Shown here in pieces: positions 11,486 to 22,329 of a stretch of DNA of 64,000 bases; position 1 is the first letter of the stretch; each line of letters starts with the position of its first letter. The notes under the pieces are model-generated. The model had not been told where the DNA came from, ran no database searches, and saw nothing but the letters and a program-made list of their open reading frames with translations. Origin of the DNA: Takakia lepidozioides (Eukaryota > Streptophyta > Takakiopsida > Takakiales > Takakiaceae); contig CM060733.1 in assembly GCA_030704615.1 (NCBI GenBank), positions 76,112,907 to 76,176,906 on the forward strand, given 5' to 3'. The position numbers were made by a program, and so were the translations under genes.

Positions 11486-12130
11486 CTAGTCGTCACTGTC
11501 TGAGGACAAGGAATTTGATGCTGTGGCCTGATTTGCACTGTCAATTGCCAGAGCTTGCGACCGTGATCTCGTGGTCAATGAGGGGCCCAATGGCATGTGA
11601 TCAATTCTGGCCTGCATCCGCCTACTTTGCGGCGAAAGTTGACTTTCTTCTTTACTCTCACGATGTGACGGAGGTGGATCGAGAACAAGTGCTCGGGCTG
11701 CATGCAAATCGGCAACGAGGGGCAATAGAGCCCCCGAAACACGATGATAACGATCTGTCCATAGTCGCCTCCATTTCTCTACAACTGCCTTGATGGTACT
11801 TTTGAAACTTTCCAACTGCCTCTCGCGGGCCCTGTCCCTAATCATTATGTCGTTTCGACGATATGTCGTTTCGACGATAAGTCGTCTCGTACGCCTCATT
11901 CATTCGGCGTTGACATATTATAGCATCTTCCAGTTCGGACAGCAACAAATGTCTCCCAATCGGTTGTAGGTCATACAATTCGTTCTCCTCTGGCACCCAT
12001 AGAACCTGTGGGAGCCGAATAAACCTGGACCTTCTTTGACTCCAATGCCCTCCGAGATTGCGGCAAAACTGCTCTCTCTCCCACCAATCTCGAATGTCTC
12101 CCGCCAGATTGTAAGCGTGAGCAGATTATT
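11486..12130 (-). pseudogene. hypothetical protein, frame broken by a 16-bp duplication
   Basis: On the minus strand one frame reads NLAGDIRDWWERE, then WVPEENELYDLQPIGRHLLL and SELEDA. It shifts near 11860 into the frame ending ERQLESFKSTIKAVVEKWRR, a Ser-rich stretch and SSDSDD-stop at 11486-11488. The shift falls exactly at a tandem duplication of ATGTCGTTTCGACGAT (about 11848-11879); counting only one copy keeps the frame. The Trp-rich N-terminal part and charged helical middle look like real protein, but no family is recognised. It could be an accessory ORF of a transposon. The upstream start was not resolved. Confidence 0.4.
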
Positions 12131-12459
12131 GATGCGGACCCTAAAAGCGAGGGAACAAGTGGGCCTATTGCCGTGGACACAAACTCCACTACAACGGCGC
12201 AATCTTCTCTCCATCGGACCGAAGACAGATAGAGTCCATGACGACAATGTGGCACAAATGTGCGATGAAAAACTGTCGGATGAATGTATCTATGATGAAC
12301 GTAAAAGGGAATGGATGAACATTGGATGAATGTTGGATGAGTGTCGGATGAAAAATTGCCCAGATGAGTGAACCATAGATGACTGCAACAATATGTGCGC
12401 AGGGATCCACGTGTTGTTGAGTTTAAATAAGTGTATTTTAATTTGGCAGAAGCTTAAAT

Positions 12460-14070
12460 ATTCCGGCCCAGAAGACCAGCCAGATCAAGCTGGCGTCAAC
12501 GCCACCTTCATCTAGCACCTTCAGAGGGGACAAAACTATATATATATTTATATTTTATATTTTATATTTTTTGTAAAACTTGCAAATGAACCCAACCCCT
12601 GCTTTGCAAGCAAAAGACCTGGCGTTTACCCAGCATGGATTTCTGGTCACCTGGAATAAGGACATGACAACGAATCATAAGCCAAGCAATTTGTAAATGT
12701 CATTCATCCCAAATAGCACACCAGAAGACCAGCCAGATTAAGGTGTCGACGACACCTTAATCTGGTACATTCGGGGAAAATAAAATAATAATAAATTATT
12801 ATTATTATTATTATTATTTGAAAACTTGCAAATGAACCCAGCCCTTGCTTCGCAACAAAAGACCTGGCGTTTACCCATCATGGATTTTTGGTCACCTGGA
12901 AGAATGACATAACAACGAATCATAAGCAAAGTAATTTGTAGATGCCATTCACCCCAAATAGCACACCAAAAGACCAGCCAGATTAAGATGTCGTTGACGA
13001 CACCTTAATCTGGCACATTCGGGGAAAATAAATATAAATATAAATATTAAATTTTTATTTTTATTTTTATTTTTTGAAAACTTGCAAATGAACCCAGCCC
13101 TTGCTTTGCAACAAAAGACCTGGCATTTACCCAGCATGGATTTTTGGTCACCAGGAAGAAGGACATGACAACGAATCATAAGCCGAGTAATTTGTAGATG
13201 CCATTCATCCCAAATAGCACTCCAAAAGACCAGCCAGACACCTTAATCTGGCACATTCGGGGAAAATAAAATAAATATAAATATTAAAATTTTATTTTTA
13301 TTTTTATTTTTGAAAACTTGCAAATGAACCTAGCCCTTGCTTTGCAACAAAAGACCTTGCATTTACCCAACATGGATTTTTGGTCACCAGGAAGAAGGAC
13401 ATGACAACGAATCATAAGCCGAGTAATTTGTAGATGCCATTCATCCCAAATAGCACTCCAAAAGACCAGCCAGACACCTTAATCTGGCACATTCGGGGAA
13501 AAATAAAATAATAAAATAATAAAATAATAAAATAATAAAAATTAATAATTAATCGTTAATTGTTTTTATTTTTTTTTTTTTTTGAAAACTTGCAAATGAA
13601 CCCAACCCCTGTTTTGCAAGCAAAAGACCTGGCATTTACCCAGCATGGATTTCTGGTCACATGGAAGAAGGACATGACAACGAATCATAAGTTATATGGT
13701 CCGAGCAATCTGTAGATGTCATTCACCCCAAATAGCACACCCAAAGACCAGCCAGATTAAGGTGGCGTTGACGACACTTTTATTTGGTACATTTGGGAAA
13801 AAATAAAATAAAAAATTATATATATATATATATTGGAAAACTTGCAAATGAACCCAACCCCTGCTTTGCAAGCAAAAGACCGTTAACCGAGTATGGATTT
13901 CTGGTCACATGGAAGAATGACATGACAACGAATCATAAGTTATGTAGTCCGAGCAATTTGTAGATGCCATTCACCCCAAATAACACACCAGAAGACTAGC
14001 CAGAGTAAGATAGATTAAGGTGTCATTGAGGACACCTTAATCTGGCACATTCGGGGAAAAATAAAATAAA

Positions 14071-14101
<31 letters not shown>

Positions 14102-14205
14102 TTGAAAAACTTGCAAATGAACCCAACCCCTGCTTTGCAAGCAAAAGACCTGGCGTTTACCCAGCATGGATTTTTGGTCACATGGAAGAAGGACATGACA
14201 ACAAA
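12460..14205. repeat. tandem array of ~250-bp units, each with a hairpin
   Basis: Seven units start at AAAACTTGCAAATGAACCCA near 12575, 12821, 13077, 13313, 13584, 13836 and 14105 (spacing about 236-271 bp). Each holds GCAAAAGACCTGGCGTTTAC, a GGTCACCTGGAAGAAGGACA-like block and, in most units, the hairpin CCAGATTAAGGTGTCG...CGACACCTTAATCTGG (for example 12733-12765). Units are separated by changing AT microsatellites: (TAT)n, (ATTTTT)n, (AATAA)n and (TA)n. The length differences come mostly from these tracts and from deletion of one hairpin arm in the units near 13230 and 13470. Confidence 0.8.
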
Positions 14206-14209
14206 GCTC

Positions 14210-14716
14210 TGCACAAAATCCTCTTCTTTGTTTTGGACTCCGACTCCAGTAGCAGTGGATATTCTTCGTCGGAATGAATCGGCTGTTTTCAAACGATTCA
14301 TATTAAAGCACCAAATGGCCTCTCCACCTTCTTTGCAATTGGGTGTCAGAATCTCTCTCGACTTAGGATACTGGGTGAAAGGACAACCACAACCCTCTGC
14401 AGTTGACAAAGGTTCACTCTGGAGCTCGGGGGATTTGGCAACCACTACTCAAAAATGCTTTTTAATTTTGCATTCAATCATAAACTACATTCATCCATCA
14501 TTCATCCGTCATTCATCCATAACGTTGAATTGATATGCATGTTATACTGGACACTACCCGTAGTAATAGGTCCTCTAAGCCGAATAGGTATCCGCGGTTA
14601 TAGGTGAGCACATCCAAAAGCGTGAGCAGAATTCTGTTCACGGCTTAGCAATCCCCCAATACTGCGATCGGGCATCGCAAACTCCGCGTCTATGTCCATG
14701 ACATTTGTTCGATCCT
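14210..14716. other. non-repetitive flank of the array
   Basis: The last repeat unit runs into about 230 bp with a minus-strand open stretch (RLKTADSFRRRISTATG) that may be a coding relic, then into TTCATCC-rich sequence (14480-14520). Inverted ATGGATGAA-like motifs also occur on the other side of the array near 12310-12355, so the array may sit inside an element with such ends. This is weak. Confidence 0.25.
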
Positions 14717-15081
14717 TGTCATGGTTTTAGTCATGGTTATCTAGAATTACCTACTTCTAGTTAACTAGGACATTTTAGATATCTATATTTATATTTTGTG
14801 TGTTGGGACTTCATTTGGTCTCACATGCCAAGTGAGGTGTCGAGCCTCACTTGGGACATGGGGATAGGTTTTCCCCTTGTGAGGATGGATGAGGCTCATC
14901 TTCTTGTAGTTGAGCCTCCATGAGCCTCTCTCACCTCCATAGCTCTAGGTATTGAGAGGGAGTGTGGTGAAGGCTTTGTAGGGTGGATTCCCTTAGCAAG
15001 GGTGCCCTTGGCTTGACTTAGTTTATGTGATTGAGTGGATTCATGAGTGGAGGGTTTCTATTATGTTCACTTCCATTATCA
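14717..15081 (+). repeat. 5' LTR (365 bp)
   Basis: The LTR begins TGTCATGG and ends TTATCA, so it has the usual TG...CA ends. Its partner at 23989 has the same length. It contains a short inverted block (AGTGAGGTGTCGAGCCTCACTT). No convincing primer-binding site follows at 15082 (CTACAAGAAGATC), which is odd for an otherwise well-bounded element. Confidence 0.8.
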
Positions 15082-17110
15082 CTACAAGAAGATCACCTTA
15101 TGCTTGTGAGTGCGGAGTGTAAAGATAGTTTTGCACTTGTGTTGGTGTACACCAAGGAGTGAGGGAGCTGGGAAAGTTCAGGTATCTCACAAGGCTTGCA
15201 AGGCGTTGCAAGGGAGAGTGGTTTGCATTGCATCAAGGAGGTGGAGAGCTCAAGGAGAGAGCTCTTGAGTTACAAGACTTTGCAAGTATTGCAGGGAAAA
15301 AGTCTTGTGTGTGTGGAAGCAAAGGTTTGAAAGTTTGAGAAGAAAGAGCGTCATCTCTTGTATCTCAAGTGTTGTGACAACCATTTGCCAAGGAAGTGGC
15401 TTCTATGGTGAAAAGAATGCATTGAGGGTTTGTAGAAGCATTATTGTGCACCAAGGGTTTGAGAGCTTGGAAAAGAGCTCTTGCATCACAAGAGAAGAGT
15501 CTTGTATGAGGAGAAGATATACACTAGGGTTTCAAGAGCAAGCTCTAGTTGTTCATGGTGTGAAAGAGAAGCCAAAGAGCGGCACATGCTTGGGCTAGAA
15601 ACACCATAGAAGTAGTACAACAAGGATAGTTTGAGGAGCATTGAATAGCTCAAGAGAAGCTAAGAAGTGGTTGTTTTATCCATGGTGAAATGAAGCCAAG
15701 TGGGGTTTCATTTGGTTGACAAACGAGCAAGCTAAGGCGCTAGAAGGGAGTGCTTTTGCTAGTCTATGAGTTCTTGGATTGCTCTTGGTGAAGCAAGTGG
15801 TTGACCAAGCAAGTGGCGCATGTGTGGAGCATGCTTTCCAAGTGCGGCTTCCAACTTCAAGCTTGAGGAGAGCTAGAAGGTGAAGGGAACAAGTCATTCT
15901 TTTGTGTATGAGGTGATGCTTATGTGGAGCATGTTTTCAGCCCATTGAGGCTTCTATTTTGGAGAGCAAGAAGAAAGGAAAAGGGCTGGTTTCCACTTAG
16001 GTGAAGGAAAAGCACTAGTAGAGCACATGTTTGAGTTGGGGTTTCAACCTTAAGCTTGAGGAGAGCACGACTCTTGAGCTAGTAAGTGAAGGGACTTGAA
16101 TCTTCCTCTTTGCATGAGATGGAGATGTATTGATGCTTGGAGAAGCAACACATAGAAGCCAAGAATGGAGCATGTATGTGGATTGCCAAAGGAGAGCACA
16201 TGAATGAGTGCAAGACTTGGTTGCTTGTCAAATGAGGTAAAAAGCTTGATTCTTGAGCTCCAAAGGAAGTGAAGCTTGTTGTGTGGCAAATGCATTGCTA
16301 GGTGAGATGGAATCAAGCTTGGTTGTGGCTTTGAGGTGAAGAAGATCAAGGTAGTTTTCCTTGGTATCTCATAGAAGTCATGGATGCTTGAGGAGAGCAA
16401 GCATGAAGCTCAAGGAAGCCCAAACCCTAGCTTGGAATGCACAAACCCTAGCATGAGATGCACATGAAACCCTAGGTGCATGGGAACAATCACCAAAGTG
16501 TAGGAACAGTCATCGTAGTCTGGGAACCGTCACCGTAGTCTGGGAATGGTCACCAAGGTGTGGGAACGGTCACTATAGGGTGGGAACATAGTGACATATA
16601 AAGACAATATAGGGCTTTTGGAGGATTTTCAAGGCCCTTTTGGAGGATTGTTTGGGGGATCTTTTGGGTCCTTTGGGGAGCTTTTGTAAGGCACTTTGAA
16701 GAGCTCTTGAAGAGGTATTTGGACTATTTGGAGGCCTATTTGCGGTCCTTGAAGGCCAAGTTTTGGCAAGTTTTTGGAGCCTTGGAAGGCTATATGGAGG
16801 ACCATCTGGGGTCTTTGAAGGCCAAGTTTTGGCAAGTTGTTGGAGCCTTTGGAAGGCTATGTGGAGGACCATTTGGGGTCTTTGAAAGCCAAGTTTTGGC
16901 AAGTTTTTGGAGCCTTTGGAAGGCTATGTGGAGGACCATTTGGGGTCTTTGAAGGCTAATATTTGGCAAGTTTTTGGAGCCTTTGGAGGGTTGTTTGGAG
17001 GGCTGTTTGAGGTCCTTGGAGGCCGATATTTGGCAAGCTTGAGGAGTCTTTGGTGACTTGTTGAAGGACTATTTGGGGTCCTTGAGGCCCAAGATTTGGC
17101 AGGCTCTTGG
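15082..17110 (+). other. long untranslated leader with minisatellites
   Basis: No capsid-like reading frame is present in these 2 kb. The sequence is GA-rich with loosely repeated GAGAGCTCTTGAG and TTGAGGAGAGCAAG phrases. A short repeat of TGGGAACGGTCACC type (about 27 bp) spans 16480-16590. A 66-bp repeat (GGAGGACCATTTGGGGTCTT...AGTTTTTGGAGCC) runs from about 16735 to 17110. The first gag-like residues appear only at about 17120. Confidence 0.6.
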
Positions 17111-17174
17111 GGCCTTGGTGTACCAACCCACCTTAGCAAATGTGTTTTTGCTGGCAGAGCGGATATAACTCAAT

Positions 17175-17759
17175 ATGGTGGAGGAGCGAGTGGTCATGGT
17201 GGGGTTTGGCAAGGAGACACAACGAAGTGGGGCTCCTAGCCAACAACAACCACTATCCCAACGTGTTCAAAGCAACAAGGAGGCTCAGGTGAAGCCGAGG
17301 GAAGGACAGAGAGGATCTCAGATGCAGAGGTCTCTTCCTTCATTCTCAGGCCAACAACAGTCGGGTGTGACTTGTTGGGATTGTGGAGGACCCCATGTCA
17401 AGAAGGATTGCCCGGAGAGAGGCAAAGGGTCGGCACAGACACAGCCAATACAACTACAGTGTGGGCATTGCGGAAAATATGGGCATGAGGAGGCCCATTG
17501 TTATGGCTTGCATCCTGAGCTACGGCCAGGCCAGTTCCAAGGGAACAATGGTGGCCGAGGACGAGGCAATGTAGTCCCGAGAGGTAGAGGAGGCAGAGGT
17601 CGGGGTGGAGGTCGTAACCAAAACCAAGGAGCACAGGGTCAGGGTCAAGGTCATGGCATGATGGATAGACTTGCCCAGCTAGAGCAACGTCTTGCTGCCA
17701 TGGCCACTACTCATGTTGCGCCAGCTCCAAGGCTTGAGGTTCAAGCCCCACCTGCATAA
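17175..17759 (+). CDS. gag nucleocapsid region with two zinc knuckles
   Basis: This 194-residue frame holds CWDCGGPHVKKDC (about residues 67-79) and CGHCGKYGHEEAHC (about residues 97-110). The second is a standard CX2CX4HX4C knuckle; the first is one residue short (CX2CX3HX4C). Knuckles bind element RNA during packaging. The following RGRGGRGRGGGR-type stretch is a basic Gly/Arg region that would add RNA affinity. The frame starts in the middle of gag, because the capsid part upstream is missing. The stop at 17757-17759 is in the same frame as the protease and methyltransferase downstream, so it probably interrupts a former gag-pol polyprotein. Confidence 0.8.
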   Translation: MVEERVVMVGFGKETQRSGAPSQQQPLSQRVQSNKEAQVKPREGQRGSQMQRSLPSFSGQQQSGVTCWDCGGPHVKKDCPERGKGSAQTQPIQLQCGHCGKYGHEEAHCYGLHPELRPGQFQGNNGGRGRGNVVPRGRGGRGRGGGRNQNQGAQGQGQGHGMMDRLAQLEQRLAAMATTHVAPAPRLEVQAPPA

Positions 17760-17789
17760 CCTCATATGCCTAGGGAAGACTAGATTGGT

Positions 17790-18323
17790 ATGGGCTTCAT
17801 GTGTGGAGCCACACTTGCAGGGCCATTGCATGTATTGGACTCTGCTGCTGTTGTCACTCGAGCAGCAACGCGTGCTCCTGAGCTAAGAGGAGCGGATGTG
17901 GATTTTGATCCACAAAAGGGGGAAGCGAGTTGTCAGACAAGGCTTCCACAGTCCTTTACATTGGCTGAGACAGTGCCACCTACGCCATCAATGGCACCCG
18001 CTCGCCCAAGTGTGTCAGAGGTAGAGCCACGAATACCATTGGGGAGAGTTGGTGTGGCTCGGGAAATGCCAGTGGGTGGTGCTGCAAAGCAAGGTGTAGC
18101 CAGTACATTGTTGGGGGCGACTACGGCGGTTTGCCAAGCTCCACTGGTTTTTGCAATGACCATTGCAATGCCGGGGATTCGGCCAGCTGCTGTGTTCAGA
18201 CTAGTAGCTAGACTCTGTGAGAATGGTGATGCATCGGCACTATCTACGGAGATAGCAGATAAAGTGCAGTCTATGGCTGCTTTGGATTCGAGGGTGAAGT
18301 CAGCCATAGTTGTGCCATGGTAA
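17790..18323 (+). pseudogene. gag-pol linker segment
   Basis: This open stretch is in the same frame as gag and protease and ends at a TAA (18321-18323) directly before protease-proximal sequence. It is Ala/Val/Pro-rich with no recognised domain. Its position suggests the spacer between nucleocapsid and protease. The stop may have come from a CAA or GAA codon. Confidence 0.5.
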
Positions 18324-18338
18324 GCAGAAGCTGCAAGG

Positions 18339-19061
18339 TTGCAGGAGTTGCCAGCTAGGCCAGCCATTGAGCGCAGCATGGTGACTCCTGGGGTAGTCCT
18401 GGTGGACAATCAGGATGGAGTGTTTCAACTAGGTGGCCCAACCGGGAGGAGGTATAGGCCACTGCGGGTCTTGTTGGACTCGGGAGCACAGCCATTGATG
18501 TTGGGGAGAGCAGCAATTGCAGGCTTAGGCCTTACAGAGGCGGATTTGGAGCCTTGTCCTTTCCAAATTCAAACATCTTTGGGTGGTTCAGAGAAGGCGC
18601 GAGGGATTACACGCCATGAGCTCTTCATTCAATTGCAGCCGGATCATCCTATGGACAGCTCAGTCATGAAAGCTAAAGCCATTGTTACAGACGCAATGTC
18701 CTATGATGTGCTTGTTGGTGGGGCTGTGTTGTACCCTATGGGCTTTACTTTGGACTTTTAGGAGGAAACGGCATCCTACATGCCGGAATGGCAGTCAGGG
18801 GATGGTCGACGTGCACTGCTCCCAGTGCGGTTTATTGGAAATGTAGCGGTGGATCATAGGAACATGATGCCCACATTGGCTGCATTCTCAGGGGTGGTGG
18901 CTTGGGGTGGTGAGCTCTTGGAGGGAAATAGCCATGCAGATGATAGGCCACCACCTGATGAGGACAAACAATTAGCATATAAGGCTGATTTGCTTCCTTA
19001 TGTGCCTGTTCATATTCCACTGTGGGGTACAGTTGGGAATTTGCAGCGAGTGACAAACTAG
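18339..19061 (+). pseudogene. retrotransposon aspartic protease region
   Basis: The active-site motif LLDSGAQPLML (DSG type) is followed by AAIAGLGL, as in Ty3/gypsy and retroviral pepsin-like proteases that cleave the polyprotein. Residues DAMSYDVLVGGAVL further on match the conserved hydrophobic-hydrophobic-Gly second half (usually ILGxDxL). A TAG at 18759-18761 and another at 19059-19061 interrupt the frame, which otherwise continues unchanged into the methyltransferase. The segment after the first stop has no recognised domain and would link protease to methyltransferase. Confidence 0.75.
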
Positions 19062-19064
19062 TGT

Positions 19065-20513
19065 GTGCAGCAAGCATGGCATGAGGCATTTCCATCGGTA
19101 GGTGAGGGGAGTTCAGTTACATCACCTGGACCTCCTCAATTAGCTCCATTGGACACAGTGCCTATTATCTGGCAACAACCTGACTCAGACATTTGTTTGC
19201 TAGACCTGTTTGGAGGCAATAGCACTGGTCTTGCAGGAGTGTTGCAAGCAGGGATCAAAGTACACAAGTACTTGTATGTAGAGAAGGATGAGATTGCTCG
19301 GCGTGTTTCCATGCGCCATGTTGCCTTGCTCACACATCAGTATCCTGAGTTGTTGCCTCTCTCAGCAATTCAAGGGTACCAAAAGGCCTTGCCAGCAGAC
19401 ATTACCATGCTGGGGGCAAAGGATTTGGATCGGCATGATTCCATTGACTTGATGATAGGAGGGTGGTCTTGCCAAGGACATTCTCCCGCAGGTCATGGTA
19501 ATGGTTTGCAAGATGCACAATCGCATCTGTTTTGGGAGATGCTGCGAGTGTTGCGTGACTTGCAGGTAAGACAAGTGCAACCTCCGGCTTACATCCTGGA
19601 GAATGTTCCTCTCATGGGGGATTCTCGGGCTAGGGTTATGGCCAGTGTACATCAGATCCGGTCATGGATTGGACCAGCTATATTGTTGGATGCAGCTGCA
19701 GTGGATTCACGGGCACATAGGCCTAGGTTGTGGTGGACCAATCTTGCACCACCAGAGTTGCTCAAGAGAGCCTATGGTTCCATTCAACGGCCACCCAATC
19801 TCACGATTGAGGGCATTTTGGACCAAGGGAGGCAACCACAGAGGGTGCGACATGATGACCGTCCACCTCTAGCAGTGGTAAATCGAGTGGGACAGCCACG
19901 TGCAGCCTTGCCTCTGCTCATGAGCTTTTCCTCGTCTCATGCTTTTCGAGACAATGGTCCTGGGTTGATTTGGGACAGTGTGTTACAACAATTGGTGGAG
20001 CCCAATGCGGATGAGCGAGAGCGGGCAATGGGATTTGCCACAGGCACTACAGCTGTGTCACCCCTGTCAGAGGCATCACGACGCCAAGTGTTGGGTCAGG
20101 CAATGGATCTCAATTGCTTGACATGGGTCATAAGCTTGTGTATGGCGGAACAACGGAGATTGCAAGCATTGGTGGCTACTTCTGCTCTCCCATTGGATAT
20201 TGCACCCTCTCTGCCAACCGGGACGGTGGAGACAGTGAGTGGGGGCAAACACATGATCATGGGGTGCAAACACCCATGGCAGATGTGGGATGAGATGTGC
20301 AAAGAGAGAGTCATTGGATCTCTCAAGCAGCAGTATGAGGAGTGGGGAGAGCCATACACTGAGGATCAGTTGGAGGCCAAGGTGACTAAGGTTTTTGAAG
20401 AGGTTGAAGATGTTTCTTCCCCAGAGGATGTTCTCAAGGTGGCTATGGCGGAGCAAGTGGAGGCTACGCCACAGCCAGGATGGGCGGACAAGGCCCAAGA
20501 GGTTGCTATCTAG
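19065..20513 (+). CDS. DNA cytosine-5 methyltransferase domain carried by the retrotransposon
   Basis: The intact 482-residue frame carries C5-methyltransferase motifs in the usual order. These are motif I LLDLFGGNSTGLAGVLQAG (SAM binding), motif IV GGWSCQGHSPAGHG with the catalytic Cys, motif VI ILENV, motif VIII AHRPRLWWTN, a late NADERERAMGF block, and motif X SRRQVLGQAMDLN. Motif IV has Ser instead of the usual Pro before Cys. The AHRxR, ERxxGF and LGxxxD blocks are closest to DNMT3-type enzymes. The enzyme would methylate cytosine in DNA. Its frame is that of gag and protease, so it was probably part of the polyprotein. Cytosine methyltransferases inside LTR retrotransposons have been reported from charophytes and dinoflagellates. 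This is the longest open frame of the element, while RT is decayed. Confidence 0.85.
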   Translation: MQQAWHEAFPSVGEGSSVTSPGPPQLAPLDTVPIIWQQPDSDICLLDLFGGNSTGLAGVLQAGIKVHKYLYVEKDEIARRVSMRHVALLTHQYPELLPLSAIQGYQKALPADITMLGAKDLDRHDSIDLMIGGWSCQGHSPAGHGNGLQDAQSHLFWEMLRVLRDLQVRQVQPPAYILENVPLMGDSRARVMASVHQIRSWIGPAILLDAAAVDSRAHRPRLWWTNLAPPELLKRAYGSIQRPPNLTIEGILDQGRQPQRVRHDDRPPLAVVNRVGQPRAALPLLMSFSSSHAFRDNGPGLIWDSVLQQLVEPNADERERAMGFATGTTAVSPLSEASRRQVLGQAMDLNCLTWVISLCMAEQRRLQALVATSALPLDIAPSLPTGTVETVSGGKHMIMGCKHPWQMWDEMCKERVIGSLKQQYEEWGEPYTEDQLEAKVTKVFEEVEDVSSPEDVLKVAMAEQVEATPQPGWADKAQEVAI

Positions 20514-20569
20514 CAACCAAAGGATGCATCTCCTATCTCCCAAGCCTGGTGTACCCAAGGTTGCAGTCA

Positions 20570-22010
20570 CTGAGGACAATTGGGAACCAGATGTTGGACC
20601 TACAGTCACCGGAGGAGAGAGACGGAGGATCCAGCGATTTCTAAGGGCTTATAGAAATTGCTTTGCCTTCGGTTTGAAGGATTTGGGGAGTTTGAAGGGT
20701 TAGGAGATTCGTATTGATTTGGCAAGTGACACGCCAATCTTTCGAAGGCCCTACCGGTATAGTGACATGGAGAGGTCATTGATCCAGTCACGGACTATGG
20801 AGTTGTTCGAAGCTGGATTGGTGGAGTTGTCAGACGGGGAGTATGCCTCGGCAACGGTGATGCCAGCTAAAAAAGATATCTATGGCAATTGGACAGAAAG
20901 ATGTGTGGGGACTATCGTCGTGTGAACCGTCAGACTAAGTCCGATAGATATGCCATGCCAACTCCAGAGGAGATCTTTGATGCCATTGGGCATGCAAAGT
21001 TGTTTAACACATTGGACTTGTGATCCGGTTATCCACCAGTTGCCGATCAAAGAGGCTGACAAGCAAAAGACGGCATTCTGGGGGATTGACCAACATGGGA
21101 ATGATTGCTTGTACCAATGGCGGTTCCTACCGTTTGGGTTGAAGAATGCTCTTGCAGAGTTTCAGAGGGTCATGGATAGATTCTTGCGGGGCTAGACTTC
21201 GCCCGGTGCTACATTGATGACATCATCATCTTTAGTGCTACGATCGAGGAGCACGAGAGACACATTCAGATGGTGTTTGAATGCTTGAGAGCGCATGGGT
21301 TGAAATTGCACCCTGGGAAGTGCAAGTTTTTCCACAACCAGATTGAGTATTTGGGCCACATGATATACCCTGGAGGATTGGGTGTTCAAAAGACGAAGGT
21401 GGAAGCCATTGCATGCATTCCACGCCCCATCGATGTTAGCAGAGTTCGTGCTTTCATGGGGTTGACAAACTACTATCGACGGTTTGTCAAGGGATTTAGC
21501 AGCATTGCAAAGGCTCTTACCTTGAGTTGACCAAGGTGGGTCAGGAGTGGCAGTGGGAGGAGGAGCAAGAGGAAGTCTTTGAGGAACTCAAGGCTCGATT
21601 GACTTCTGCGCCTATTCTGAGGCGGCCTATTCAGGGGCGGTCTTTCCAGCTACATACAGATTGGAGTATGCTGGGGATTGGAGCAGTGCTCACATAGGTG
21701 GATGATGAGGGAAGAGAGTTCATCATGGCATATGCTAGCCGCTCGAACAATGATGCTGAGGCAAAGTATAATTCCTATGAAGGGGAGTGTCTGGCTGCAG
21801 TATGGGCAGTGGCACATTTTAGATGCTACCTCTATGGCAATCTCTTCACTCTTGTCACGGATCACCAACCATTGAAGTGGTTGATTGAGTCAGACAAGCT
21901 TACAGGGAAGCTTGCACGGTGAACACTTATGCTTCAAGAGTACGACTTCCAGGTGGTGCATCGAGCCGGAATAGTCAACCGGGATGCGGATGGATTGAGT
22001 CGCAATCCAT
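20570..22010 (+). pseudogene. Ty3/gypsy reverse transcriptase and RNase H, decayed
   Basis: RT starts with IFRRPYRYSDMERSLIQSR and VMPAKKD (about 20745-20880). CGDYRRVNRQTKSDRYAMPT, FLPFGLKNALAEFQRVMDRF and the catalytic YIDDIIIFS (about 21215) follow. RNase H shows FQLHTDWSMLGIGAVL, EAKYNSYEGECLAAVWAV and LVTDHQPLKWLIE. Breaks include TAG at about 20701, a TGA replacing Trp in LDLWSGY at about 21020, frame changes near 20890, 21190 and 21520, and stops near 21695 and 21920. Together RT and RNase H copy element RNA into DNA; this copy cannot. The short tail DFQVVHRAGIVNRDADGLSR is the usual end of gypsy RNase H. Confidence 0.9.
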
Positions 22011-22329
22011 GCACAAGTGAGCTTGATGATACAGGAGCTCGTTGGCATGGTGAGACAGACGAGGAGATGGTGCCAGGATGGCATGCATCTGCCTTTTTAT
22101 GCATTCTAGCAATGGGAGCTCAAGCTGGTCCATCCCATGTGATTGGTCATAGAGATAGTGTGCATGACGATCCAGAGATCAGTGAGGAGTTTGGTGGTGC
22201 TAAGGATGTACATGAAGATGCAGCAGTGTTGGCCTACCTTTGTACTGGAGAGACAGCAGCCAGTGTGACTGCTAAGGAGAGAGATCGGATCCTACAACGA
22301 GCCAAGAGGTTCAAGTGGGAGGGGACTCA

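Noticed and set aside
17398-17634. Minus-strand open frame opposite the gag zinc knuckles
   Set aside because: A shadow of a clearly coding plus strand with two zinc knuckles.
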